From the NCBI GenBank assembly GCA_032622095.1, contig CP136069.1, positions 187,911,122 to 187,975,121 of the forward strand: DNA of 64,000 bases, written 5' to 3'. A program made the translations under genes and the position numbers. The notes beneath the pieces are model-generated. The model saw nothing but the letters and a program-made list of their open reading frames with translations, was not told the DNA's origin and searched no databases. The DNA comes from Siphonodentalium dalli (Eukaryota; Mollusca; Scaphopoda; Gadilida; Siphonodentaliidae). Positions 11,473 through 23,039 of this stretch are shown here, piece by piece. Each line of letters starts with the position of its first letter. Position 1 is the first letter of the stretch.

Positions 11473-11475
11473 CCA

Positions 11476-11914
11476 TTAACCTTTTCAGTGCCAGGGGCCG
11501 ATCTCATAAAACTTGTTCTTTTTTTTATAAAGATTTTTTTGGGTTGAATTCTTTTTGGGTATGCTTAAGCATGCTATAGCGAATTTAAAAACAAACTGGA
11601 TAAAACCTTAGGGGCATGTTATAACTCAAAATTATCACCAAGTATTCATAGTAATAATTTTGATGCCCATGAAAAACATAAGATTCCCTGGCACTAAACC
11701 TACAAAATAAGTCTGTTAAAGAATATATGAAAAAAATTATTAAAATTGTAAAATAAATTGTAAAAAATAATAACAAATGATGAAAAATTGTTAGGCCAAT
11801 GCATTCTCTTATATATGCGAGGCGACCTATGGTCGACTCGCATATATAAGAGAATGCATTGGCACAGGGTATATGGGTTGATACAAAAATCGGACCTGGC
11901 ACTGAAAGGGTTAG
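11476..11914. mobile_element. TTAA MITE type T3, full length
   Basis: Starts TTAA-CCTTTTCAGTGCCAGG and ends CCTGGCACTGAAAGGG-TTAG. One hairpin core lies at 11793-11863. The interior shares ATGCTTAAGCATGC and a following 90-bp block with 34855-34940. Confidence 0.82.
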
Positions 11915-12001
11915 CATTTCTCATGCCACAGCTGTCCATAAAATAATCTAGACAGGAAGCCAGCATTTAGGACTTTTTCCACTAATAAGTTTGCCTATAT
12001 A

Positions 12002-12329
12002 CAGGTCAGGCATATCCTGAATTCCACTATTATAGTGGTATATGACCATTACCGTTTTGTGAATTTGATAAAAGAGGGATAATCCAAAATCATATTTCAC
12101 ACAAATTATTCGAAATCAGTGTCACACTAATTTGGTATCATAAATATGTTTTGTCCAGGAGAATGATTAATCATGACGGCACCCGATAAGTGTTCACTGC
12201 GATATTGTTTTGAAATTTGGCTGTGCACTGATATGCGCCATCTTCTATTCCCGATGCAAATAAAGGAAACATGAATATGTTATGGTCATATACCACTGTA
12301 ATAGTGGAATTCAGGATGTGCCTGACCTG
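12002..12329. mobile_element. MITE with CAGGTCAGGCA ends, 5-bp TSD
   Basis: Ends CAGGTCAGGCATATCCTGAA and TTCAGGATGTGCCTGACCTG, flanked by ATATA on both sides. Arms extend inward through ATAGTGGTATATGACCAT. Same family as 14713-15571 and 21139-21631; superfamily not determined. Confidence 0.88.
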
Positions 12330-12434
12330 ATATAAGTTCTGTTTTCTGGTGAATAATGCAAAATATTTGTCAACACATTTTTGACAGAATCTTTACATTT
12401 GATCATGAGTTGAATCCCCGATTCACCCAGTTCA

Positions 12435-12802
12435 TTAACCCTTTACCCAACAAACCGGCCAAAACCGGCCAAATAAAGCTTCAACAGCCTAAAATATCTT
12501 CGGTCTGTCTCAATAGAACCATACAAATATGGATATCATTGGAACCGGCTCCTTGACCACATTGTGAAAGTTACAGTTATTCCCTGTGCCAATGCATTCT
12601 CTTATATATGCGAGTCGACCATAGGTCGCCTCGCATATATAAGAGAATGCATTGGCCTAAAAAAAATCCTTTTTTTAACACTTTTTACCATTTTTTCTTA
12701 CATTCTTTAACAATTTTATAATTTTTAATGTGTTAAGCCAATGCATTCTCTTATATAAGAGAATGCATTGGCACAGGGCCCTTCTGTTGGGTAAAGGGTT
12801 AA
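12435..12802. mobile_element. TTAA MITE type T1, reverse orientation
   Basis: TTAA on both sides. Inverted relative to 9465-9863; begins CCCTTTACCCAACAAACCGG. The second hairpin has lost its loop and is a perfect short palindrome near 12738-12772. Confidence 0.88.
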
Positions 12803-13085
12803 ACATGGTGAAGCAATGGTTTTTAAATTCATTATTTGGTTATTATTAACTGGTAATTTTATTGATTTAGTTTTGAGTGACAGTGAATGACAAACTGTAT
12901 TGTCTCAAACTTCATTCTCCTATTTCCTCGCAGACCAAATTATATAATTTGAACTTACTACACATATATATGTAACTACATGTATGAACATATATTATTC
13001 ACTCCATAATCATAAGAGGTACTTCATTTTATTTTTTACCATTATTCTAGTCCCTGTATCATTCAGTTGACTGATGAATGTTGCA

Positions 13086-13314
13086 TTAACCCTTTCATGA
13101 CGGGAGCTGCGCTGGTACAGCATTAAAGTTCCTGTGCTAGTGCATATAGGCAGCCTCGCATATATAAGAATGCACTGGCTTACAAGGTCAAGGTACATAT
13201 TGTTAGGCCAATGTATTCTCTTATATATGCAAGGCTCCCTATCGCATATATAAGGCAATGCATTGGCACAGGGTTTTTGCAAAAATTCAGAAAGCTCCAG
13301 TCATGGAAGGGTAA
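13086..13314. mobile_element. TTAA MITE type T2
   Basis: TTAA-CCCTTTCATGACGGGAGCT at the left and AGCTCCAGTCATGGAAGGG at the right, with partly decayed hairpin blocks between. Confidence 0.8.
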
Positions 13315-13353
13315 AGGCCCTTCCTGGTGATCAATGCAGAAATGTGCATCAAA

Positions 13354-13427
13354 ATAGAGTCATAAATAGAGTCATAAATAGAGTCATAAATAGAGTCATA
13401 AATAGAGTCATAAATAGAGTCATAAAT
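13354..13427. repeat. 12-bp tandem repeat, six copies
   Basis: Six near-perfect copies of AGAGTCATAAAT. Because 12 is a multiple of three the frames stay open (an RVIN repeat), but there is no sign of a gene. Confidence 0.95.
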
Positions 13428-14712
13428 GTTATTTGGCATTTACCGGGCTTCAGATTGCACTTTTATAATCGGATGTTAAATCAGGGATTTTTCTACCCAA
13501 TTTGGGAAACAGTCCTGGTTCCTTTCCATTTGGGAAAATGTGAGCCATGGCATAGAGGCCTATAATTGTGGATATATTGAGATCTAGCTGGAGTACCTGG
13601 TGTTGCTCGGGTGAAGGGATTGGAAACAACTTGAAGTGTTTTGACATGCATTTACTCAATTTCAAAGAAATTCTTTGTACACCACATTGGTGGTCTTACC
13701 TTCTGCTGCATGAATGAATATGTATTGTGATGATCTAACCCTTGAGCACCCAATGGCAAACTGGCTATGGGAGTCATGATATGGTATGGATAAAGAGTTT
13801 ATGCTATTCGAGGCTATATGTGACATTTAGTGCAGTCTCTGTAGATTAACAATAAAGAGCGTTCACTGCAGCAACTTGTTAACATCTTTTTAAGACATCT
13901 GATGTCAACGGAACCTATCTAATAAGATTCTCCGGGTAAAATTACCAGTATATACAAATAATCAGCTCTTGAGGGTCCACCTGTTTGGTCGCTTACAGCC
14001 GGACAAACAAACAAATGAACGAACAAACAGAATTGAGTTTTATTAGTATAGATATAGGATAATGCATTTGCATTGTGAAACTCAATGTACTGTAATCAAA
14101 CAGTTGAATGTATTTCTTAGATTGTTTATTCCAATTGTGTGCAAATGTAGCAAGAGGACTTGAAAAAGTCCTTCATTTTATTTACGAAACATAAGACTTT
14201 CTGTGAATTTTGGAATTTCAGAAATGGGGGGGTGGGGGGAAACCTGACTATTTCCCACTGAAAATGTGGCCCATTTTCGTCCCCTCTCGTTGCCTAAAAC
14301 AATCCCTGGTAATATTTGTAAGTCTTCATGATGTTCAGATTGTAATGGTGCTCAAATAAAATTTGCTCATTTTTGTGCTCTCATGTAATATCTAAACACA
14401 TGACAGGCACAAGCTTAGAGAAACGATTACTTGGGATGTCTTCTGAGTGAAAGTTCCAAGTAATTTTAACTCTTTAACTACTAAATAGATTCTTCCATTC
14501 ATTCACAAAAATAAGCTTTTGGAATGATCCATTCTCCATCTGTAGGGAATTTAAGATAAAATAAGCAGACGACAGGCAAAGAAAACACTTAAGCTCATTT
14601 AATTTGTAGTCATGTTTAGATACGTTGGTCCAATAAACAGTTTGTTTAACTTATTAGCGGAACATCTCTAAAATAAATGAATCTGAAAACCAAATAATTA
14701 CTCATCAGTTAA
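13428..14712. other. No gene seen
   Basis: AT-rich sequence with a diverged T4-like fragment around 14466-14560 and a G-run near 14225-14240. Nothing coding is supported. Confidence 0.5.
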
Positions 14713-15571
14713 CAGGTCAGGCACATCATTAATTTTTAAGTGCCAAATCCACTGTTTCCCTGTTTTTTGCAACCTTTTGCGTTAGCTTATTTTATTCAAC
14801 AATGACACACAAGTACCGGTACGCCTTTCTAAATGACATTAACATGATGACAGAATCACTCCTTGACAATAATTATTAAACCAATCATCACCAATGGAAT
14901 TTTAATTGACTTCCTTATGTGCTATCATGATTAATCATTCGCATGGATCGAGACATATTATTTCATTGCAGAAACAAACATGGAAGCGTGTGACTGATTT
15001 TGAATAATTTTTTTTAAATATGAATTTCGATTATCTTTCATTTATCGAATTCACAAACGGCAATATGCATACTCAGCTATTCTAGTTACGTATAATAATA
15101 ATAATATTAATAAATAATAATAATAATGACCAGTTTTATATAGCGATTAACCCATTACTTGCTCTAACACGCTTGGTACAATATAACCCCAGTCATTTGT
15201 ACAAGCCAACCATAGAACCGGCTGCAGCCATTTCAGGCGCTGCTCTAGTTTGATCAGAACATGCTCTGATACTCATCAGTATGACAAGCTGACTGGTACT
15301 CTTTTAACGCATGAGTGATGCGAAACCGACACAATACGAGCGACATTGCTCAAGGGTCACAACTTGGCGCCGGTTTTGAAACAGTGAGCACGTCGCTCAA
15401 AGCGGCCAAGCCACTGCTATGTGGAGACTCAATGACCAGCTACGCGCTGCGAACCCACATCGATGTGTTTACAGTAAATACAAGTCTGACACGCTAACCT
15501 ACACGCTAACCACTGGACCACGGAGCTCCACGTATGACTATATTAGTTGAGTTCAGGATGTGCCAGACCTG
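14713..15571. mobile_element. CAGGTCAGGCA MITE split by a SINE
   Basis: Left end CAGGTCAGGCACATCATTAA, right end GTTCAGGATGTGCCAGACCTG (last 20 bp shown as TTCAGGATGTGCCAGACCTG). The flanks GTTAA and GTTAT are a decayed 5-bp duplication. The SINE at 15096-15529 interrupts it; the halves on either side line up with the intact copies at 12002 and 21139. Confidence 0.82.
15096..15529 (-). mobile_element. tRNA-derived SINE
   Basis: On the minus strand the head reads GGAGCTCCGTGGTCCAGTGG followed by TTAGCG, with a good RNA polymerase III A box (TGGTCCAGTGG); GGGTTCGCAGC further in resembles a B box. The 3' end has CGCTATATAAAACTGG and an ATT-type simple-sequence tail (about 15096-15128). ACGTAT flanks it on both sides, and removing it restores the host MITE. 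No tRNA gene of its own is implied. Confidence 0.82.
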
Positions 15572-15587
15572 GTTATTATCCAGTTAC

Positions 15588-15987
15588 TTAACCCTTTACC
15601 CAACAGAATGGCCCTGTGCCAATGCATTCTCTTATATATGCGAGTCGACCATAGGTCGCCTCGCATATATAAGAGAATGCATTGGCTTAACACATTAAAA
15701 ATTTAAAAATTGTTAAAGAATGTAAGAAAAAATGGTAAAAAGTGTTAAAAAAAGATTTTTTTTAGGCCAATGCATTCTCTTATATATGCGAGGCGACCTA
15801 TGGTCGACTCGCATATATAAGAGAATGCATTGGCACAGGGCATAACTGTAACTATCACAATGTGGTCAAGGAACCGGTTCCAATGATATCCATATTTGTA
15901 TGGTTCTATTGAGACAGACCGAAGATATTTTAGGCTGTTGAAGCTTTATTTGGCCGGTTTTGGCCGTTTTGTTGGGTTAAGGGTTAC
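15588..15987. mobile_element. TTAA MITE type T1
   Basis: Same structure as 9465-9863, with two hairpins. The left site is TTAA, the right one has mutated to TTAC. Ends CCCTTTACCCAACAGAATGG and TTTTGTTGGGTTAAGGG. Confidence 0.87.
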
Positions 15988-16084
15988 CTGGTATAAAGCA
16001 GATGCAATGTATGCAGCCATGTCACTATGAAGGGCCTGTATTTTGAATTGTTATGGTGCTGTACATTATTTATGTAAGCCTGCA

Positions 16085-16200
16085 ACTAGTGTGTCTGGCA
16101 TTTGCAGAATGAGGTCCCGAGAGGGTGAATTTAGTGATGCTATCCCGCACAGGGGGCTAGCATCACCAAATTCACCCTCTGGTGACCTAATTCTGCTTTG
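16085..16200. mobile_element. GAGGTCCCC palindromic MITE
   Basis: Palindrome starting GTGTCTGGCATTTGCAGAATG-like sequence with TTCACCCTCT arms; continues into the middle segment containing ACTTTTTCCC to about 16320. Confidence 0.78.
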
Positions 16201-16384
16201 GCCTCATCTTCTGGGAAGTATCTACAGTCTCAAATTAATAGTGTTATTAGTTACTTTTTCCCTTCTGTTCAGTTTCTGTATTTACTAATTTTCAAAAAAT
16301 AAAATGCATAATCGAGGTGATTAATGACTGAACATCACCAATCACTTCAACTTGGGGAAATTCAATCTGATCCTAGTTCTCCCA

Positions 16385-16586
16385 TAGCAGTTGAGGCCTA
16401 AGCAGAATGAGGTTCCCAGAATTTTGTGATGCTAGCCCACCATGTGGAATAGCGTCAATAAATTCACCCTCTGGGGACCTCATTTTGCAAATGGCAGACA
16501 TAGTATTTACTGGCTTGGTTGACTTATGTATCATCTCCAAGCCTTGAAATAGTGTGTCTGTGACAGACACACTATTTCAAGGCTTG
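16385..16586. mobile_element. GAGGTCCCC MITE ending in a perfect end-to-end palindrome
   Basis: A decayed palindrome (16395-16490) is followed by 16538-16586, where two 23-bp family ends meet head to head across only TGA (AAGCCTTGAAATAGTGTGTC and its complement). The end-to-end piece looks like two termini joined after loss of the interior. Confidence 0.8.
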
Positions 16587-16987
16587 ATCATCTCTACTCA
16601 TTTTATTTGTTTATGTTTGGTTTATGATGAGTGAGCTTCATTGATGTACATAGCTTATGTAATAATGAATGTTTCCTGCAACCTGTGAAACTATGTGCTC
16701 GTCAGGATTTCTGTTGTGAGTTGCTGATAGCTGCTATCTCATATCATGTTCTTTTGTGTGGATGATTGCTACTACTGCCACAAATAAAATTTCAACAGTC
16801 TTCTTTTAATATGCACTAGAAAATATTTCTTGACATATATGCAGGATTATTTCAACATGTAAGAAATATTTCCTGGGAAACAAGAAAATGTTTGTCTTGT
16901 AAAAGTTTGAGTATTTCTCATTTCGAGTGAATATGACGAAGAAACTTTTTTCACCATAAGATTATTTTTGTAGCACTGTAATTACCA

Positions 16988-17194
16988 TTTTGGACCATTG
17001 TCAGGACTGATATTGGACCATTGTCAGGACTGATTTTGGACCATTGTCATGACTGATTTTGGACCATTGTCAGGGCTGATTTTGGACCATTGTCAGGCTG
17101 ATTGTGGACCATTGTCATGACTGATTTTGGACCATTGTCAGGACTGATTTTGGACCATTGTCAGAACTGATTTTGGACCATTGTCAGCACTGAT
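16988..17194. repeat. 23-bp tandem repeat, nine copies
   Basis: Unit TTTTGGACCATTGTCAGGAC plus TGA; nine copies with scattered changes, one copy a base short. Confidence 0.95.
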
Positions 17195-17345
17195 TTTGGA
17201 CTGTTTACTCTTGGGCACTCTTGGTAACCTCAATGTTTGAATAGTCAGCTGTAATCAATGGAACATTGAGCAGAACTATTTTGCTTTGTTTTGTGTGAAG
17301 TCCAAATTTAATCTCAATTCAAACCTGACTATAATAAGTAGTTTT

Positions 17346-17956
17346 TACCTTTTCTATACTAAATGGATTTTCTCGTTCAGTAATACAAGTATACACTGGA
17401 ATGGTCTATTATTCATTTGGAGGGGTGTTCAGGAAATGTAAGCAGACAACACACAAAGAGATAAGTGCCTAATAATTTATTTTAACCCTTTACCCAACAG
17501 AAGGGCCCTGTGCCAATGCATTCTCTTATATATGCGAGTCGCCTCGCATATATAAGAGAATGCATTGGCTTAACACATTAAAAATTATAAAATTGTTAGA
17601 AAAAATGGTAAAAAGTGTTTTTAGGCCAATGCATTCTCTTATATATGCGAGGCGACCTATGGTCGACTCGCATATATAAGAGAATGCATTGGCACAGGGC
17701 ATAACTGTAACTATCACAATGTGGTCAAGGAGCCGGTTCCAATGATATCCATATTTGTATGGTTTTATTGAGACAGACCGAAGATATTTTAGGCTGTTGA
17801 AGCTTTATTTGGCCGGTTTTGGCCGTTTTGTTGGGTAAAGGGTTAAATAATGGGAAATGTCCGAATGATAAGTTCAACACAAATGGATAAGAACTTATTG
17901 TCTGAACATTCCTAGGGAAATGCTCATCAATGAGTATTTAGTAAATAAAGGGTTAA
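17346..17956. mobile_element. TTAA MITE type T4, split by a T1 element
   Basis: Left part has CTTTTCTATACTAAATGGAT, right part ends AAATAAAGGG-TTAA. It matches the uninterrupted T4 at 49051-49246. The T1 element at 17482-17846 sits inside with TTAA on each side, so T1 inserted after T4. Confidence 0.8.
17482..17846. mobile_element. TTAA MITE type T1, nested
   Basis: TTAA on both sides, CCCTTTACCCAACAGAAGGG left end and GGCCGTTTTGTTGGGTAAAG right end; two hairpins. Nested in the T4 element. Confidence 0.9.
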
Positions 17957-18127
17957 ATATGATTTGTTAGAAAAATCTACCAACGAGATGTTCATGTTGA
18001 AATTCACTGGTCAGCACCAAATGATTCATGACCCCCGGGAATGGTTCACGCTGGCCTGAATTTTGTTTTGTCCATTTCTGAATGTTTGTTGGCCATTTTT
18101 CATAAATTTTTCAGAATACAATACAAA

Positions 18128-18560
18128 GAAACACAAATAACAATAACTGAACAGTGAGGTCCACAGAGGGTGAATTTAGTGACTCTATCCCGCATAGCAG
18201 GCTTGCATCACCAAATTCACCCTCTGTGGACCTCATTCTGCATGGCTTCATCTGCTGTGGGAGACATAGACTCAGATTGAAGTTCCCAAATGTTGAATAT
18301 TGTGATGTACACCCATTGGGAACCTCATTATGCAATTTGCCGTCTGCCAATTTGGGGATATAGAGAAACTGAACTAAAAAAGAAATAGAATCCATGTGAA
18401 GAAGTTTTTCTATAGAAATTTGATAATTAAGAAACTTTCTAGAGAAGATCTAAGCAGAATGAGATCCCCAGAGGATGAATTTTGTGATGCTAGCCGCTAT
18501 GCGAGATAGAATCACTAAATTCACCCTCTGGGGAACTCATTCTGCAAATGACAGGCACAA
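18128..18560. mobile_element. GAGGTCCCC MITE, full composite
   Basis: Two palindromes (18155-18240 and 18450-18550) flank the family middle segment with GAAGTTCCCAAATG and GGGGATATAGAGAAACTGAA. This is the most complete two-hairpin form in the window. Confidence 0.82.
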
Positions 18561-18687
18561 TAAACTAGGCCTGCCCAGGCACACCACACCTTTAAATCAT
18601 GTATCGTCAGTTTGAAACGAAATGGTCAAATGGCGCGAAATCATCCTCAAAATAAGCTTTTCATTCATCTTTGTTGAGAATTTCACA

Positions 18688-19226
18688 TAGGGACCTGCGA
18701 ATATTCGAGATTCAATTCGGTGTCGATATCGGGCACTCGATTCAACGCTGAATCGGTCCGCTGATTCGGATATGTTCGAATCGGTATTACTTTTACTACA
18801 ACAATTATAATGCTGAACCCATATCCATATAATAAATCTTGATTATATTTAATAAATAATGTAGACAAGTGACTTCCGAACTATGTGGTTTCTGATACGT
18901 TGATTGCACTCTCTTTAAGTGTCTTATGGTCACTTCTTGCTAGATAGAAATTCAATTCAAACCCTTCATGAGACTGAGAGTGACGTTCCTATGACATGAT
19001 TTTTCTAAAATAAAAACACATGTTCCAACATATGTTTAAGGAGATTAACATTGTTATATATTATCTATTTACTATTGCAGTTCTTTTGTCATGAGACACC
19101 GAAATAAACACTGACAAACAATGTCAATCACTAGCTGATTAGATTCCAGATTCGATTTGATGTCGATATCAGGAAGGAGATTCGATATCGAGATTCGATG
19201 CAAAATCCATGATTCGCACATCCCTA
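18688..19226. mobile_element. hAT-like non-autonomous element, 8-bp TSD
   Basis: Ends TAGGGACCTGCGAATATTCG and GATTCGCACATCCCTA; ATTTCACA occurs on both sides (18680-18687, 19227-19234). Subterminal regions are rich in GATTCGA-type motifs. An 8-bp duplication and TAGGG tips fit hAT. 539 bp, no transposase. Confidence 0.9.
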
Positions 19227-19329
19227 ATTTCACACCCAACTGATCAGTGTTCATCGTATTGAATGTAGCTTCACTGCCCACAGTGGGGGAATCACGTGGT
19301 TTCAAGTTGATGAGTATCACGCATTCAAA

Positions 19330-19371
19330 ATGGCCGACGCGATCTCAATCATGACCACAAACGAGGAAAAG
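19330..19371 (+). CDS. Possible first exon of unknown gene
   Basis: ATG in a good initiation context (CAAAATGGCC) opens exactly 14 codons (MADAISIMTTNEEK) followed by a donor-like AAG|GTAATAAAC. An E box lies about 45 bp upstream. No downstream exon was identified. The mirrored copy in the right arm (see 20740-20748) supports conserved structure but also allows that both are only pieces of an inverted duplication. Product unknown. Confidence 0.25.
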
Positions 19372-20424
19372 GTAATAAACTAGGACAATAATATATTACA
19401 CAGTATTCTGTCGGTAATAAACTAGGACAATAATATATTACACAGTATTCTGTCAGTAATAAACTAGGACAATAATATATTACACAGTATTCTGTCAGTA
19501 ATAAACTAGGACAATAATATATTACACAGTATTCTGTCAGTAATAAACTAGGACAATAATATATTACACAGTATTCTGTCGGTAATAAACTAGGACAATA
19601 ATATATTACACACTATTCTGTCGGTAATAAACTAGGACAATAATATATTACACAGTATTCTGTCGGTAATAAACTAGGACAATAATATATTACACAGTAT
19701 TCTGTCGGTAATAAACTAGGACAATAATATATTACACAGTATTCTGTCGGTAATAAACTAGGACAATAATATATTACACAGTATTCTGTCGGTAATAAAC
19801 TAGGACAATAATATATTACACACAGTATTCTGTCGGTAATAAACTAGGACAATAATATATTACACAGTATTCTGTCGGTAATAAACTAGGACAATAATAT
19901 ATTACACAGTATTCTGTCGGTAATAAACTAGGACAATAATATATTACACAGTATTCTGTCGGTAATAAACTAGGACAATAATATATTACACACTATTCTG
20001 TCGGTAATAAACTAGGACAATAATATATTACACAGTATTCTGTCGGTAATAAACTAGGACAATAATATATTACACAGTATTCTGTCGGTAATAAACTAGG
20101 ACAATAATATATTACACAGTATTCTGTCGGTAATAAACTAGGACAATAATATATTACACAGTATTCTGTCGGTAATAAACTAGGACAATAATATATTACA
20201 CAGTATTCTGTCGGTAATAAACTAGGACAATAATATATTACACAGTATTCTGTCGGTAATAAACTAGGACAATAATATATTACACAGTATTCTGTCGGTA
20301 ATAAACTAGGACAATAATATATTACACACAGTATTCTGTCGGTAATAAACTAGGACAATAATATATTACACAGTATTCTGTCGGTAATAAACTAGGACAA
20401 TAATATATTACACAGTATTCTGTT
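19371..20424. repeat. 42-bp minisatellite, 25 copies
   Basis: 1054 bp made of 25 units of GGTAATAAACTAGGACAATA followed by 22 more bases ending CTGTC. Two copies contain an extra CA (near 19821 and 20326) and two a CACTATTC variant (near 19611 and 19991), showing that blocks of several units were copied. Each unit begins with the donor-like GGTAATAAAC found at the end of the putative exon. Confidence 0.97.
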
Positions 20425-20739
20425 AGCTACGAACATTCGCTATACTATTTTTCAAACAAGCTGATACCTCAGTTATGTTCAAACTCACAGCTGTTTGCTC
20501 CAATATTCGGACCAAAGTTGTCAGTCGAATGATTCTCCTGGCGTATTATGGACTGGTGTATTCCACGTACCCCCCAATTGGCAACTTTGGTCAGAATGTT
20601 ACAGAAAACTACTGAGTATTTCTGAACAAATAAGGTATAAACTTGTTTTTAGAATAAACTAGCATATGCTCGTAACAGTCAAAATGCTATGATTTATGTC
20701 ACTTCCTCGTATATTATGTTTTCGTGCGTTGGCACTCAC

Positions 20740-20748
20740 CTCGACCAT
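20740..20748 (-). CDS. Possible mirrored first exon
   Basis: On the minus strand AAAAATGGTCGAG|GTGAGTGCC gives an ATG, three codons and a consensus 5' splice site. It is the counterpart of 19330-19371 in the right arm. Too short to stand alone; listed because both arms keep an ATG followed by a donor. Confidence 0.15.
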
Positions 20749-20795
20749 TTTTACTCGTGGTAATCACCAACCTCGAAACCACGTGATTCTTCACT

Positions 20796-21138
20796 GTGCT
20801 TGCTGCCTGTTTGTAAATAACATGTGAATGGTTTGAGATGTTGTATTGAGATTTATTACAGATATTTGGACATTTCCAGCCATGTGCTAGCATTTATGCT
20901 TCTTTCTCGCAATTATTTGTTGAAGATATTCACTTGTTTTGTATGTTATATTAGATTGGTAACATTGGCAAATAAATGTGCAATTCCTATCTTGGTTCTT
21001 TTTCTCACTTGTCTAATACAGCATATAAAATCTAGGGCCTTGTGAATCAGGGAGAGGGTGGGCATATATCTCCATCGATGCGAAGGTGCGGTGAAGAAAC
21101 TTCATGACAATATCATGGAAGTGACTACATTGTATGAT
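20796..21138. other. No gene seen
   Basis: AT-rich, short frames only, no splice signals that tie them together. Confidence 0.5.
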
Positions 21139-21631
21139 CAGGTCAGGGACATCTTTAATTCCTCTATTTTAGTGGTATATGACCATAACATATTCATGTT
21201 TCCTTTATTTGCGTCGAGAATAGAAGACGATGCATACCAGTGCACAGCCAAATTTCACTCTTAACAATATCCCTGCGAATGAACAGTCTTCCGACAAAAT
21301 ACATTGTGCAATCTGTTCACCAGCTTTGTTATTCAATGATATTATATAGTATTACTAATATATGTCTAACTAAATGACAATAACATGATGACTCAATTGC
21401 TCCTTCATAACAACATTTCAACTAATTGAAAGCTAATTGAATTGCTTATCAGGTGCCGACATGATTAATCATTCTGGACAAAATATATATATGGTACTGA
21501 ATTAGTGTGACAATGATTTTGAATAATTTGCATGAAACTTGATTGTGGATTATCCCTCTTTTATCAAATTCACAAAATGCTAATGGTCACATAACCACTT
21601 TAATAGTGGAATTCAGGATGTGCCTGACCTG
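21139..21631. mobile_element. CAGGTCAGGCA-type MITE, 5-bp TSD
   Basis: Ends CAGGTCAGGGACATCTTTAA and TTCAGGATGTGCCTGACCTG, flanked by ATGAT on both sides. The interior shares GATTAATCATTCTGGACAAA with the copy at 12002 (in complement). Confidence 0.85.
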
Positions 21632-21705
21632 ATGATGAGCATGTTTCGGTGTTATAATTTTCACATCCATAATGTTGGGTTGGATTCCTGGATAGTGTTC
21701 AACAT

Positions 21706-22857
21706 TATAGCGTCACCGCTTTCATGTGAACCAAATCATTTATTATATAAATAATAATACAACCCTATAGTGTCACCGCTTTCATTTGAACCAAATCATT
21801 CATTATATAAATAATAATACAACCCTATAGTGTCACCGCTTTCATGTGAACCAAATCATTCGTCATATAAATAATCATACAACCCTAGAGTCAGTCTATG
21901 TAAACATACACTCAAATTCATACTGATACTGACCACTATTTTTTATATGTGGGTATGTAGTTTACTCCAGACTGCCCTAGAGTGTCACCGCTTTCATTTG
22001 AACCAAATCATTCATTATATAATGATCATACAACCATATAGTGTCACCGCTTTCATGTGAACCAAATCATTCGTTATATAAATAATCATACAACCCTATA
22101 GTGTCACCACTTTAATGTGAACCAAATCATTCGTTATATAAATAATCATACAACCATATAGTGTCACCGCTTTCATGTGAACCGAATCATTCCTTATATA
22201 AATAATCATACAACCCTATAGTGTCACCGCTTTCATGTGAACCAAATCATTCGTTATATAAATAATAATACAACCCTATAGTGTCACCGCTTTAATGTGA
22301 ACCAAATCATTCGTTATATAAATAATCATACAACCCTATATAGTGTTACCGCTTTCATGTGAACCGAATCATTCCTTATATAAATAATCATACAACCATA
22401 TAGTGTCACCGCTTTCATGTGAACCGAATCATTCCTTATATAAATAATCATACAACCCTATATAGTGTTACCGCTTTCATGTGAACCAAATCATTCGTTA
22501 TATAAATAATCATACAACCATATAGTGTCACCGCTTTCATGTGAACCAAATCATTCGTTATATAAATAATCATACAACCATATAGTGTCACCGCTTTCAT
22601 GTGAACCAAATCATTCCTTATATAAATAATCATACAACCATATAGTGTCACTGCTTGCATGTGAACCAAATCATTCCTTATATAAATAATCATACAACCC
22701 TATATAGTGTTACTGCTTTCATGTGAACCAAATCATTCGTTATATAAATAATAATACAACCCTATAGTGTCACCGCTTTCATGTGAACCAAATCATTCAT
22801 TATATAATAATCATACAACCCTATATAGTGTCACCGCTTTCTTGTGAACCAAATCAA
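21706..22857. repeat. 60-bp minisatellite, about 18 copies
   Basis: Units of about 60 bp with GTCACCGCTTTCATGTGAAC and TTATATAAATAATCATACAA. One interruption of about 95 bp at 21888-21983 holds unrelated sequence. Since 60 is a multiple of three, a minus-strand frame of repeated peptide stays open (22448-22693); it is not treated as a gene. Confidence 0.95.
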
Positions 22858-22967
22858 TTTTATTTTAAAGCACTGCACGTATGAGCATGTGGCCAATACG
22901 TCAGATAGTTGCGAGATGTTTAGCAGATGCTAACAAAGAGGTCAGTATAAGCTTCGCAGCTTATGCA

Positions 22968-23039
22968 CAGGTCCCTGGCACAATAGACCCCCACCACCCA
23001 TATACATGTATGGTGGGGGTCTATTGTGCCAGGGACCTG
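22968..23039. repeat. Perfect 29-bp-stem hairpin
   Basis: Arms CAGGTCCCTGGCACAATAGA... (22968-22996) and the exact complement (23011-23039) around a 14-base loop. No mismatch in the stem. It may be a small foldback element. Confidence 0.95.

Larger units (their letters stand above)
19276..20795. repeat. Inverted repeat of promoter-like arms around a minisatellite
   Basis: Left arm CACAGTGGGGGAATCACGTGG and onward (19276-19350) is matched by the complement of about 20715-20795. Both arms carry AATCACGTGGTTTC (a palindromic CACGTG E box) and, about 45 bp further in, AAATGG(C/T)CGA. The arms face each other, with the 42-bp array between them. Arm identity is high over about 75 bp and falls inward. 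Confidence 0.75.

Noticed and set aside
15487-15530. Possible tRNA gene
   Set aside because: Only the A-box half is tRNA-like, no complete cloverleaf, and it is followed by a SINE body and tail.
22448-22693. Minus-strand 81-codon repeat peptide
   Set aside because: Translation of the 60-bp minisatellite.
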